Positions 21,849 through 33,247 of a stretch of DNA of 64,000 nt are shown piece after piece. The position numbers and the translations under genes were made by a program. Source of the DNA: Eutreptiella sp. 'Long Island Sound 2002' (Eukaryota; Euglenozoa; Euglenophyceae; Eutreptiales; Eutreptiaceae). A model generated the notes under the pieces. It saw only the letters and a program-made list of their open reading frames with translations, ran no database searches and was not told the DNA's origin. The stretch lies in the NCBI GenBank assembly GCA_964036045.1, contig OZ038382.1:76731918-76795917 (forward strand), in the 5' to 3' direction. Each line of letters starts with the position of its first letter. Position 1 is the first letter of the stretch.

Positions 21849-22827
21849 GGGGCCAGGGCACGGGAAGGGCGCGCAGGGGCGCGGGCAGGGAGCCCAGGTG
21901 CAGGGGGCAGGGCGAGGGGAGGTGGGAGAGCGAGCGGGCCAGGGCGTGGGGGACGGGAGGCGGGACCCGCGACACGGGCAGGGGGCTTGAAAGGGGCCCA
22001 AGGGCAAAGGCAAGGGCGCCGCGGGCCCCAAGGGACAGGCGGGACAGGGCATGGGAGCCCAGGGGGGAGGACAGGGCGAAGGGAGGGGGGCAGAGGGCGG
22101 GGCGCCCCCGCAGCCGGACGTGCAGCCGGTGAGGTGCATCCCCCCCGGCATCCAACAGATGTCGGCACACCACACCCACCACCACCACCACCACCACCAC
22201 CACCACCTCTACAACATCGACCCCGACGCCGGCGAGCTCGTCCCCCCCCAACCCCCACGACACCAGCACCATCAAGCCCCCCCCGCGCCGAGGGCGGAGC
22301 CGGCGCGGATGGCCTCGGTGGACGGGGGACGGGGCGCGGCATCGGCGCCGCAGGCGCAGGGGCAGCGAGGGGGGCCGGCACGGGGGGCGGAGGAGGGCCG
22401 GCCATGGGACCGGGACTGGGGCGCGCTCCTGGACCCTCTGGGGGAGGAGACCCTCCCCCTGGTTGGGGGGCTGTACGGGTGGTTGTGCTGGGCCAACCAG
22501 GGGACCTCGAGGAGGTCGAGAAACCGGCCCTTCGATGCCGTGCTCCTCCGAAGGAACGGAGGAAACCGAGAGGTACCCCCGGGGGGGTGGGCAGCCCCAG
22601 AGGACCATGAGAGGGTCCTCGGGTCAGTGATCCGGGCAGCGTGGCGCGACAGGGAGCCGACGTGGCCGGCCTTCCTGGAGGGGGGAGCGGTGCTCCGCAT
22701 CACGGATGCGGACGCCAACAACTGGCTCCCCCGGGCTTTGCGCAGCGCCCTCGCCCACTGGCGCTACCGCCGCCACAACCCGCCGCCGCCGCAGCCCCAG
22801 CCCCCACACAAGCGGCGGCGCAGGTGA
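21849..22827 (+). pseudogene. ORF4 C-terminal half, second duplication unit (uninterrupted)
   Basis: The frame open at 22051-22827 reads from the Gly/Gln-rich stretch through the poly-His tract and LYNIDPDAGELVPP. It continues into RPWDRDWGALLDPLG, LVGGLYGWLCWANQG, LRITDADANNWLPRALRSA and the basic tail, ending with a TGA at 22,825-22,827. It lacks the N-terminal SR part because of the duplication breakpoint. It is the best source for the true C-terminal sequence of ORF4 in this family, since unit one has two stops. A conserved core shared with element G is ITDA(D/E)ANNWLPRALR. Confidence 0.6.
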
Positions 22828-24642
22828 AGGCCCAGACGGCGGGTACGGGAGAGTTGGGGGGGGGGGGGCTGGGCCCCCCGGCCCACGCCCCCCCCACGGT
22901 ACGGCACGACGCAAGAGGGTGCGCCACCTCCCGCGGGAGGGAGTGCGGAGACAACGAGCGCGGGGGGGAACCTGCTGCCCCGCAGCCCGCTAACCACTGA
23001 CCGCTAACCCTCACGGCCACCCCCGGCCGGCCGGCGCCGCGCGACAACGGCCGGGGGATGAGGGGCCCCAGCGAGGGCCCGCGCGAGAATCCGGCTCTCG
23101 GTAGAGGGGGGCGGGGGAAGGGCGCGACCCCCCGGCCGATGGCTGGCCCCCGGGGCCAGGACTGCCATGCCCCCCCCCCCCGGCCGACAGGAGGCATCGC
23201 CAGGGGACCAAAGGCCCCCCCCCACTCCCCCCCCCACCCTCCCACACAGGCCCGAGAGCGGGCGGGGGGGCGGCCCCCCCAACCCCCCCCCGCGCTCACC
23301 TCAGCTGGGGAGCCACAGGCGCGGCCCTCCGCCCCCCCAGGGCCGGGGGGGCGCCCCCCCCCTCAGGAGGAACGGCGACGCGGTAAGGGCAACGGCGGCT
23401 GGACCTGCTCCCGCGAACCCACACCGGCGTGCAGGAGCAACGCGCACAACGGAACAGGAAGGAGGCCGCGCCCTACATGACCCTCCCGTAACCACAGCCC
23501 GCTTCGAGGTGACAGAGGGGGGGTTCAGGTCAGCTGGGGCCCCCGGGGGAGCGGTCCACGGGCCGCCCCTCACCCCCCCCCACCCCGGGGCGGCACTTTA
23601 GCCCGGACCGCCCGCCGGAAGGGAGCGCGCCGGCGACACGGAGAGGGCCAGAAAGGAGTACCGCAGGCCGCCGCCCGGAACGAGAGCAGGGAGGCTGCGG
23701 CGCGACACCCCCCCCCCCCGCCCCCCCACCAGCCCGCCAGCCGCGGGGGCCCCGGCCCCCACCCCCCGAGGCAGGGGGGATGGGCCCCCCCCGCCCGAGA
23801 GGGGAGCCGGAGTGTGACACGCCCCCCCGCCCCAGCCGCCGGCTCACATGGGGGCGACGAAGAACAAGCGGGCCCACGCCTGCGCACCGGGTCGCCGCAC
23901 AGATCGTACCCAGAGAAGCCGGGTGAGCACGAACCGGAGTGGTATGGGGGGCCACGCCCCCCATGGACAGCACAACGCCAGTGACGCCCGCTTTGTTGCC
24001 TGCCCAGGGAAGGCAGAGGGACGGAAAGAGGCAGAGCGACCCCCCGCCCTACAGGCCCCGCCCCGGCCGCACAGCCGGAGGAAACGGCGCACGCCCCCCC
24101 CCCCCGTTCGCCCCCCAGCATAAGAACGCCATGGACCCGCCCCGTGGCGCGCAGCCCCCACAGGGACAGAGCAGGGCCCCCACACCCGCACGCCCGCGCC
24201 CACCACGCGGACCCCCACAGCCCACCCAGTGGACGGGCAGTCGGGGGAGGAGGAGCGCAAGACCCCAGACGCCCCACGCAACGGTCGAAGGCACCCCCCC
24301 GGGGACGCCCTGCCGCCGCCGCCACAACCCCAAGCCAAGTAGGGGGGAACCGGGACCGGACCGCCCCCCCCCAAGCACGCCAGACGGAGCAAGGGACCGG
24401 GGCAGGACACGCGGAGGGGCACGGACCACGTGGAACGGCCCTACCAGCGCCCAGTGCCGGGACCACGCGAGATGCGCGCGCCACACCACCAAGCGGGGTG
24501 GGGAGCGGACACCGCGAGAGCGCAAGCGCACACACACGAAAGGGACACGCGGGGACTACGGGAAGGGCAACCGGACCGAGCGCGCGGAACGCACAGACCG
24601 CATGGAATGGCGTACCGGCGAGCGAGGGTAAGGGACACCCGG
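22828..24642 (+). other. 3' UTR-like noncoding sequence, second unit
   Basis: Near-identical repeat of 20,025-21,846, with small length changes in homopolymer runs. No gene seen. Confidence 0.6.
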
Positions 24643-25164
24643 ACAGGACGACCTGCCACACGCAGCGCGAAACACGCGGGGCGGGGAGGGGGAAACGAAA
24701 GAAACACATGACGCCAGGAGCCGGCCCGAACCCCCCCGAACCGGCCGCGAGCGCCGCGCACACAAAGAAAGGGGCACTGCGCCCGCAAAGGCAGTAGTGG
24801 CGCACAGCGCCACGCCCCAACCCCTAGGCTAGGCAGCCTCCGCGCCAGCCCAAGGGGGTCCCACTGGCGACAAGCCAGTAGCACGGGCCCGGCGGCGCCG
24901 GCGCCCCGGGCGACCACGCATTAGGGGGGCGACGCAGTGGGTAAGCGCCCGCAGCCACGGCTGCGAATTGATGCACTGACCGGGGAGTGGCGAAACGGGG
25001 ACGCCGGGGAAGGACGGGGCTCCGAGCTCTGTGAACCCGGGGGACTCCGCCACCAGGCAGGAGGTGCGTCTTGGAGGGCCCCCCACTAGGACCCGGTGGG
25101 GAGGATATCACCTGGCCCGACCAGGTGGCCCCCCGGGGCCGAGAGGCGTCTAGTACCCGCAAAA
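24643..25164 (+). other. Conserved terminal 3' UTR of the non-LTR element (copy A)
   Basis: This ~520-bp segment matches 57,890-58,423 of element G closely, far better than the more variable upstream 3' UTR. It includes GACGCAGTGGGTAAGCGC at 24,931-24,948, which resembles a tRNA gene A box and D arm. A short hairpin (GCAGCC...GGCTGC) follows. Conservation next to the tail suggests it is the RNA end recognised by the element's RT, which is inference. Confidence 0.6.
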
Positions 25165-25185
25165 TCAAACCTCAAACCTCAAACC
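25165..25185 (+). repeat. (TCAAACC)x3 3' tail of copy A
   Basis: Three perfect heptamers immediately precede the right target duplication. Element G has the same tail. Short-repeat tails instead of poly(A) are known in several LINE clades. Confidence 0.9.
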
Positions 25186-25202
25186 TATATTTTCAGGAAT
25201 CG
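25186..25202. repeat. Right target-site duplication of copy A
   Basis: TATATTTTCAGGAATCG, the partner of 15085-15101 with one mismatch. Confidence 0.85.
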
Positions 25203-26525
25203 AAGTGCCAGGCCTCGCAATAATGTAACAGAAAACAATAAAATGGACGGATCCACCAACTACACAGCATGTGCATTCCCTTGATGCGGCGCTGCTGCAT
25301 GGGTGCACATACAGGTCCCACCAGGATCTCCAGTTCTCATACTGTGGTCACCGCTGGCTTCACTGCCCAACAGCTATGGTGGGCGATTTGCAACCGGGTA
25401 CCGCAGATCTGATCAGCAAGAGAAATGTGGGACAAGTTGACCGTTACCAGCAACCGAAAAAGCGCACGCGCGGCGCATTTGCGCGCAAAGATCGCTATGC
25501 GCGTGTCGCGTGTGCAGCAATTTGCTGGCAAGAAGCTTCATTTAACTGTAGCGTTGAAGGACCCTGTCCTTTTCGGAATTGTATAATAAAATGCACATTT
25601 TTGATTTATTGAGATGATTGTTCATGCCACGTAACATTGTGCATCGAGCGAAGAGGGAGCCAGAACGGACTGTCAGGCGATTGCCAGCTTTCTGTGCGAT
25701 GGAACACGGGTTTACCACTGCTGAATCACTATGGGCAGCCGTTAAAAAGAACAAGAGTGGAGCTTGTTTCGTTTTTATTTTGCGCGCTTGCTGCGACTGA
25801 ACCGGAAACCACGGCACTCACTACGGAGGTTGAAAAGCAGAACAGAGAGCCGAGCCGCCAACCACTTCAAGGAGGAGTTCTTCAACTTATACAAAATCTT
25901 CTGCTTGCAATGCATTCCCCAGCACCTGGACGAGGTCACCCCGGGTTTTGCCTCTATTGGTCGGCAGAACATGCGCCGGTTGCGCAGAACAGGACTGCTG
26001 CGGCTGCACGAGGAAACCATGAAAGAACGGTCTGCGGGAAGAATGCTTGAGACATGCCGATGGACCGAGAACCGGCAGGTTTGCGTCTGGATGGACAATT
26101 GTTACATTAAGCATTATGTAACGCATTCAACAATCCAGAATTGGTCGCAAAATTGCACAGCCTTTTGTGTCGTTGAGATTCAGTGCAGGTTGCCGTATTT
26201 CAGAGGACACCCAACCATAGATGTGCTCATCGGTAGCATCGGCACTGTGGCTGCAGCGCTTGTCAGAATGAAACGGAGCTTTCATGGGATCGTGACAGAC
26301 CTGGACCTGCTTGCCGACAGACCTGCAGCAATACCGAGCATCAGGGCGCCGCTTAACATCGTGCGAGATCCACTACCAATCCTGGTTGGAAGCCGCTGCT
26401 GCTGAGTACCCATCAGGTATCCTCGTACAAGGGCCTCGTTGAGGCGTTGGACTACATTGCATCGCTGTCAAACCACACGCACCCCATTGTGCCCGTCCCC
26501 GCTGATGAGAACATACAACAATGTT
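25203..26525 (+). pseudogene. Uncharacterised repeat-borne gene 'P', left copy
   Basis: From about 25,764 one plus frame reads through RESRAANHFKEEF-like text, FASIGRQNMRRLRRTGLLRL, VCVWMDNCYIKHYVTH and LPYFRGHPTIDVLIGSIG to about 26,405, then shifts frame (LLSTHQVSSYKGLVEALDYI) and ends near 26,525. A second copy at 58,450-59,484 has ~88-90% nucleotide identity by eye and reads further. Upstream (25,203-25,760) only short frames exist (one of 113 codons at 25,271), perhaps broken upstream coding. I do not recognise the family. The W-(M/I)-D-N motif and repeat status suggest a transposase-like protein, but that is weak. Confidence 0.45.
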
Positions 26526-28230
26526 AAAGGTATGCCAAAGGTATGCCTGTACATGCATGCCGCCGCAAGCACAACAAGGCCACCACCGCCGCGGAAAACC
26601 AAAATGGTATATCCCATGAAGGGACCGAAAGGAACACAAAACAAACAAAGGTATGAAGTACGCGCGAAGGGGGCCACACACAACCAAGGGGAAGCACAAC
26701 ACCCACAAAAGTATGTTAAATGCCGCGCTACGCCACGCAACGAACAAGGGGAAAGCACAACGAAAAAGGTCTACCCCGAGATGTGCCCACAAGCCCACCC
26801 CTGCACGCCCGCTTGCATAGGGAGCAAAAGGGAGCGAAAGATATGCCCGTACCTGCATGCCGCCACAAGCGCAACAAGGCCACCACCGCCGAGCAAAAAC
26901 AAACTGGTATGGAGGGACACGAAGGAAGCAAGAAGGAGGAGAAGGACGCACGAAGGGAACCACACACAGCCAAGAGGAAGAACAACACGCACAATCACAA
27001 AAAAATAAAGAACGAACGTGCCGCGCAACGAGAAAAGCACAACGCCCAAAGCCCAAAACCACGCCAACCAAGAGGTGAAGCCGGGAACACAAGCCCACCC
27101 CCGCATGCCCGCTTGCTTAGGGAGCAAAAGGTATGACGCCGCACACAAAACAAATAGTAGGCGAGGAGGGAGCCACACACCGCCACCAAGGGCGCAAGTA
27201 TGTTACATGCAACGCACGAAAGCAACCAAAAGGGTGCAGCCGAGAGCCATGCCCACGCTGGCAAAAGGAGAAGAAAAGTATGCCCACACGCACACGGGTG
27301 ACCCAAGCCCAACCCCTCACGCCGCGCAAACAGGGAACGAAGGGCATGCCTGTAGCGACAAGCCGCCGCAGGCACAACACGACCGCCACCGCCACGGACG
27401 CGCAACATGGTATGAAGGGACAAGAAGGGTGCAGAACGCGCGCACACACATCAGAACAAGCGCAAGTATGATACATGCCGCGCTACGCCACGCAAGGAAG
27501 AGCGCAACGATAACCACGTCAACATAGGTGTGTGATGAACCAAAGGGTGTAGTAGAGAAAACATGCCAGTCCCCGCACACCCGCGTGCATAGGGAGCACA
27601 AGGGAGCAGCAAACCACACAAGACATGGGTAAGGAGGGAGCCACACGCCACCACCAAGAGCGCCCACGCGCCAACACAAGTGCAAGTATGTTAACCGCCA
27701 CGCCGCAGCACACAAACGGAAAAGACAACGAACAAAGGTAACCAAAATGGTGTGTAGAGCCGTGCCCGCCCCCACACGCCCGCACAGGAAGACACCGCGT
27801 GCCGTGGCCCGCATACTGTGCCCTGCCGCTGCCCGAAAGCCCACACCCACACCCTTCCTCTGTCTCACAGGACCGAGCAGGAGAGAAAGAAGAGGACTCG
27901 TGAAGCGGGACCAAGGAGGTAGGCAAGGAGAAAGACCAAGACAAACACCGGGGCGGAGGCAGGAGAAAAGTACAAGCCAGGGAGGAGGGCGGGCTAGCGG
28001 AGAGTAGAGGAAAGGGTAAAGAGCACCGCAACAACAGAAGAAAGAGGAGGGTAGCCAGCAGACGAGCGCGGGACGCGCGAGGAGAGAGGGACACGGCAAG
28101 CACACGACGGGCACAACACCACAACACAGGACCAGAGAGGGGGGCACCAGAGGGGCAGACGAAGAACAACACCATGCACCACAGCACGAACCGCACCGCC
28201 ACGCACCCGCCAGCGCACAAACACCGCACA
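26526..28230 (+). repeat. Diverged ~300-bp tandem repeats, outer 5' region of element G
   Basis: A unit containing CATGCCGCC(G/A)CAAGC...AACAAGGCCACCACCGCC recurs at about 26,555 and 26,857 and in weaker form at about 27,355. A second landmark (CACAAGCCCACCCC then CCCGCTTGC) recurs at 26,790 and 27,090 and, diverged, at about 27,570. Frequent GGTATG hexamers mark the units. No coding signal. It differs in sequence from the following ~420-bp array and may be a second monomer type. Confidence 0.6.
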
Positions 28231-28239
28231 GGCACCACA

Positions 28240-31200
28240 CATGCCACACACACCGACACCGGCGCCCACAGCACGTGGATGGCGGACCCCCGCAGCCCAC
28301 CCAGAGGGCGGGCAGCAAGGGAAGAAGGAGCGCCAGAACCCAGACGCCCCTCGCAAGGGTGGAAGGCCAACCCCCCGGGGACGGCCTCCCACCACCCCTG
28401 CGGCCCGCAGCCCCCAACAGGGCATGCAAGCCAAGGGGACAGTGCTGGGCCCCCCCACCCGCACACCCGCACCCACAGCACGTGGGTAGCGGACCCCGAC
28501 AGCCCCCCCGAGGGCGGGCAGCCGGGGGAGGGCGAGCGCCTGAACTCAGACGCCCCTGACAGCGGCGGAAGGCACCCTCCCCAGGGACGCCCTTCCGCCA
28601 CCCCCACAGCGCGCAACGACAGCTCAAAAGAGCGCACACTGTGGGGCTGGCCCACACCAACCACACCCGGGACACACGGGCCGCAGAACCCCGGCTACCC
28701 GCCCCAAAGGGCGGGCGGCCGGGGGAGGGACAGCGCCTGACACCAGACGCCCCTCCCCACGGTGGAAGGCCAGCCCCCCCGGGGAGGGCCCCCACCATTC
28801 CTGCTGGGCCTCCACACCCGCACACCTCCGAGCAAAGCACGTGGGCGGCGGACCCCAACAGCCCGCCAGGAGGGCGGGCAGTTGGGGGAGGGCGAGCGCC
28901 TGAACTGAGACGCCCCTCAAAACGGCGGAAGGCACCCCCCCCGGGGACGCCCTTCCTCCACCCCCACAGTGCGCAACGACAGCTCACTAGAGCGCACGCT
29001 GTGGGGCTGGTGTTTGGTCCCCTGGCCCACACCAACCGCATCCAGGACACACGGGCCACGGAACCCCGGCTACCCGCCCCATAGGGGGGGCGGCCGGGGG
29101 AGGGACAGCGCCTGACACCAGACGCCCCTCACCACAGTGGAAGGCCAACCCACCCCCGGGGACCGCCCCCCAGCACCCCTGCTGACCCCCACAACCGCAC
29201 ACCCTCACCCACAGCACGCGGGCGGTGGACCCCGACAGCCCGCCCGGAAGGCGGGCAGCCGGGGGAGGGGGAGCGCCTGAACTCAGACGCCCCTCACAAC
29301 GGCAGGAGGCATCCCCCCCAGGGACGGCCCCCCACCAGCCCTGCGTTACGCAGCCCCCCACAGGGTATGCAAACCAAGGGGACAGTGCTGGCCCCCCACA
29401 CCCGCACATCCGCACCCACAGCACGTGGGTGGCGGGACCGATCAGCCTGCCCGGAGGGCGGGCCGCCAAGAAGGGGGAGCGCCTGATCTCAGACGCCCCT
29501 CACAGCGGCAGAAGGCATCCCCCCCGGGAACGCCCTTCCGCCACCCCCACAGCGCGCAAAGACGGCTCACAAGAGCACACGCTGTGGGGCCGGTGCTGGG
29601 TCCCCACGGCCACACCAACCGCACCCGGGACACACGGGCCGCGGAACCCCAGCTACCCGCCCCAAAGGGCAGACGGCCAGGGGAGGGACAGCGCCTGACT
29701 CCAGACGCCCCTCACAACAATGGAAGGCCAGCCCCCCCCCCCTCGGGGACAGCCCCCAACCACCCCCGGAGTACACAGCCCCCCACAAGATATGCAAACC
29801 AAAGGGGACAGTGCTGGGCCCCCACACCCGCACACCCGCACCTACAGCACATGGCTGGTGGACCCCGACAGCCCGCCTGGAGGGCGGGCAGCCGGGGAAG
29901 GGGGAGCGCCTGAACTCAGACGCCCCTCACAACGGCAAAAGGCACCCCCCCCGGGGACGCCCTCCCGCCACCCCCACAGCGCGCGACAACAGCTCGCAAG
30001 GGCGCACGCTGTGGGGCCGGTGATGGGTCCCCACGCCGACATTAACCGCACCCAGGACACATGGGCCGCGGAACCCCGGCAGCCGGTCCCAAGGGACGGG
30101 CGGCCGGGGGAGGGACAGCGCCTGACACCAGACGCCCTTTGCAACGGTGGGGGGCCATCCCCCCCGGGGCCAGCCTCCGACCACCCCCGCGGCAAGCAGC
30201 TCCCCGCAGAGCACGCAAGCCAAGGGGACAGTGCTGGGCCCCAACACCCGCACACCCACGCCCACAGCACGTGGGTAGCGGACCCCAACAGCCCGCCCTG
30301 AGGGCCGGCAGCCGGGGGAGGAGGAGCGCCTGAACTCAGACGCCCCTCACAACGGCGAAAGGCACCCCCTCCGGGGACGCCCTTCTGCCTCCCCCACAGC
30401 ACGCAACGACGGCTCACAAGGGCGCACGCTGTGGGGTTGGTGCTGGGTCCCCACGCCCACACCAACCGCACCCGGGACCTACGGGTCACGGAACCCCGGC
30501 CGCGCGCCTCAAAGGGCGGGTGGCTCGGGGAGGGACAGTTCCTGACACCAGACGCCCCTTACAACGGTGGAAGGCCAGCCCCCCCCCGGGGACGGCCCCC
30601 CCCTACCCCCGCGCTATGCAGCCACTCACAGGGCATGCAAACCAAGGGGACGGTGCTGGGCCCCCACAGCCGCACACCCACACCCACAGCACGTGGGTGG
30701 CGGACCCCGACGGCCCGCCCAGAGGGCGTGCAGCCAGGGGAGGAGGAGCGCCTGAACTCAGACGCCCCTCACAACGGCGGAGGATACCCCCCCCCGGGGA
30801 CGCCTTTCCGCCACCCCCACAGCGCGCAACGACGGCTAGCAAGGGCGCACCCTGTGGGGCCGGTGCTGTGTCTCCACGCCCACACAAACCGCAGCCGGGA
30901 CACACGGGCCGCGGCACCCCGGCAGTCCGCCCCAAAGGACGGGCGGCTGAGGGAGGGACAGCGCCTGACACCAGACACCCCTCGCAACAGTGGGAGGCCA
31001 ACCCCCCCGGGGATGGACCCCCACCACCCCCGCAGCACGCAGCTCCCCGCAGAGCACGCATGGCAAGGGGACAGTGCTGGGTCCCCACACCTGCACACCC
31101 GCACCCACAGCACGTGGGCAGCGGACCCCGACAGCCCGCCCAGAGGGCGTACAGCCGGGGGAGGAGGATCGCCCGAACCTAGACGCCCCTCACAACGGCG

Positions 31201-32990
31201 AAAGGCTACCCCCCCGGGGACGCCCCTCCGCTACCCCCACAGCACGCAATGACGTCTCGCAAGGGCACACGGTGTGGGGCCGGTGCTGGTCCCCACGCCA
31301 ACACCAACTGCACCCGAGACACACGGGTCGCGGAACCCCGGCGGCCCGCCCCAAAGGGCGGGCGGCCGGGGGAGGGACAGCGCCTGACACCAGACGCTAC
31401 TCACAACGGTGACAGGCCACCCCCCCCCGGGGATGGCCCCCCACCAGCCCCGCCGTACGCAGCCCCTCACAGGGCGTGCAAAGCAAGGGGGCGGTGCTGG
31501 GCCCCGACACCCGCACACCTGCACCCACAGCAGGTGGGTGGCCAACCCCGGCAGCCCGCCCAGAGGGCGGGCAGCCGGGAGGAGGGAAGCGCCTGAATCC
31601 AGACCTGCCTCGCAACGCCCTTCCGCCACCCCCACAGCGCGCAAGGGCGGGTTGCAAGGGCACACGCTGTGGGGCCGGTGCTGGGTCCCCACGCCCACGC
31701 CAACCGCACCCTGGACACACGGGTCCCGGAACCCCGGCCGCCCGCCCCAAAGGGCGGGCGGCTGGAGGAGGGACAGCGCCTTACACCAGACGCCCCTCAG
31801 AACAGTGGAGGGCCAGCCCCCCCGGGGACGGCACCCCACCACGCAGGACATGCAAGCCAAGGGGACAGTGCTGGGCCTCCACAGGCACACACCTGCGCCC
31901 ACAGCGCGTGGGTGGCAGACCACGACAGCCCGCCCAGAGGGCGGGCAGCCTGAGGAGGGAAAGCGCCTGAACTCAGACGCCCGCCCCTCACAACGGCAAA
32001 GGGCATCCCCCCCGGGGACGCCCTCCCGCCATCCCGACAGCGCGCAGCAACGACTCGCAACAGCGCTCGCTGAGGGGCCAATGCTGGGTCCCCTTGCCCA
32101 CACCAACCACAACCGGGATACATGGGTTGCGGAGCCCCGGCTGCCCACCCCACAAGGCGGGCGGCTGGGGGAGGGATAGCGCCTGACACCAGACACCCCT
32201 CACAACGGTGGAGTGCCACCCCTCCCCGGGGACGGCCCCCCACCACCCTCGCGGCGCGGGGCCCCCCACGGGGCGCGCAAGTCACGGGCACAGTGCTGGG
32301 CCCTCGCACCTGCACAGCCGCGCCCACAGCTGGGCAGCCGGGGAGGACGAGCGCTCGAATCCGGGGGCCCCTCACAGCGGCGATGAATACCTTGGGTCCC
32401 CAAGCCCACACCAACTGCACAAGGGTCACACGGGTCGCGGAACCCTGGCCGCCCACCCCTCAAAAGGCGAGCGGACGGGGGAGGGACAGCGCCTGACGCC
32501 AGACGCCCCTCACAACGGTGGAAGGCCACCTTCCCCGAGGGACTGCCCCCCACCACCCCAACGGCACACAGCCCCCCGCGGGACATGCAAGCCAAGGGGA
32601 CAGTGCTGGGCCCCCACACACAGCACGTGGGTAGCGGGCTGGGGGAGGGACAGCGCCTGAATCCACACGCCCCTCGCAACGGCACAAGACATCCCCCCGG
32701 GGGCGCCCTCCAGCCACCCCCACAGCACATAACGACAGCTCGCAGGGGCACATGCATGCTGAGGGGCCGGTGCCGGATCCCCACGCCCACGACAACCGCA
32801 CCCGGGAAGAGGGGGCCCCAGAGCCCTGGCCCCACGCCTCAAGGGACAGGCAACGGTGGACGGCCACCCCCCAGGGGCGGCCTCCCATCACTCCAGCGGC
32901 ACGCAGCCCCCCGCAGGGCTTGGAAGCCAAGGGGACAGACACTGGGCCCCCATGCCCGCGCACCCGCGCCCGCAACACGCGGATGGCGGA
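28240..32990 (+). repeat. Array of about ten ~420-bp G+C-rich monomers upstream of ORF1
   Basis: The landmark GCGCACGCTGTGGGGC recurs (with variation) at about 28,630, 28,990, 29,574, 30,003, 30,422, 30,843, 31,264, 31,660 and 32,062, with a degraded copy near 32,752. Spacing clusters at 396-429 bp. Each unit also contains two variants of GAGCGCCTGAACTCAGACGC or GCGCCTGACACCAGACGC, and CAAGCCAAGGGGACAGTGCT. Long open frames on both strands are by-products of G+C content and repeat length. By analogy with mouse L1, whose 5' UTR monomers act as promoter units, this array may drive transcription of element G. Confidence 0.8.
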
Positions 32991-33247
32991 CCCCGACAGC
33001 CCGCCCAAAGGACGGGCAGCCGGGTACAGGAGAGCGCCCGACCTCAGACGCCCCTCGCAACAGCACAGGGTCGCCCGTGCCACACGGACAACAGGGGGAG
33101 CGCATAACGCCCACAAGAGCAGGCAAACGCCGGGCCACGGTGCCAACCTTCGAGCTCCCCTCCCAGGCCCCGCTGCACCCACAGCACGTGCACCAGCCGC
33201 GGGAAATCCACACACCATCCCCTGCTCTTAGGCACAGCGACACAACA

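Larger units (their letters stand above)
19044..24642 (+). repeat. Tandem duplication of a ~2.8-kb unit within copy A
   Basis: 19,044-21,846 and 21,847-24,642 are near-identical direct copies (offset 2796-2803 bp). Each contains the C-terminal part of ORF4 and most of the 3' UTR. The junction at 21,840-21,850 joins the 3' UTR text ACACCCGGA to the ORF4 low-complexity text AGGGGCCAGGG. Element G has only one copy of this segment, so the duplication happened in copy A or its parent. Confidence 0.9.
15102..25185 (+). mobile_element. 5'-truncated copy (A) of the giant G+C-rich non-LTR retrotransposon
   Basis: Copy A aligns collinearly with element G starting near 43,322, downstream of G's RNase H region, and continues to the 3' tail. 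It carries the ORF2 C-terminus, ORF3, ORF4 and the 3' UTR but no endonuclease or RT. It is bounded by a 17-bp target-site duplication and ends in (TCAAACC)x3. 5' truncation, a simple-repeat tail and target duplication together are the hallmark of LINE-type retrotransposition. It differs from G by an internal 2.8-kb tandem duplication and by point mutations, including a stop (TGA) where G has TGG in the ORF2 C-terminus. Confidence 0.85.

Noticed and set aside
20207-24917. Multiple 100-400 codon frames in the 3' UTR of copy A
   Set aside because: They contain homopolymer-coded Pro/Gly/Arg runs, differ in frame between the two units because of homopolymer length changes, and have no counterpart in element G.
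27317-32835. Long open frames on both strands across the 28-33 kb array
   Set aside because: Very high G+C lowers stop frequency on all frames, and the peptides simply repeat every ~420 bp without conserved domains.
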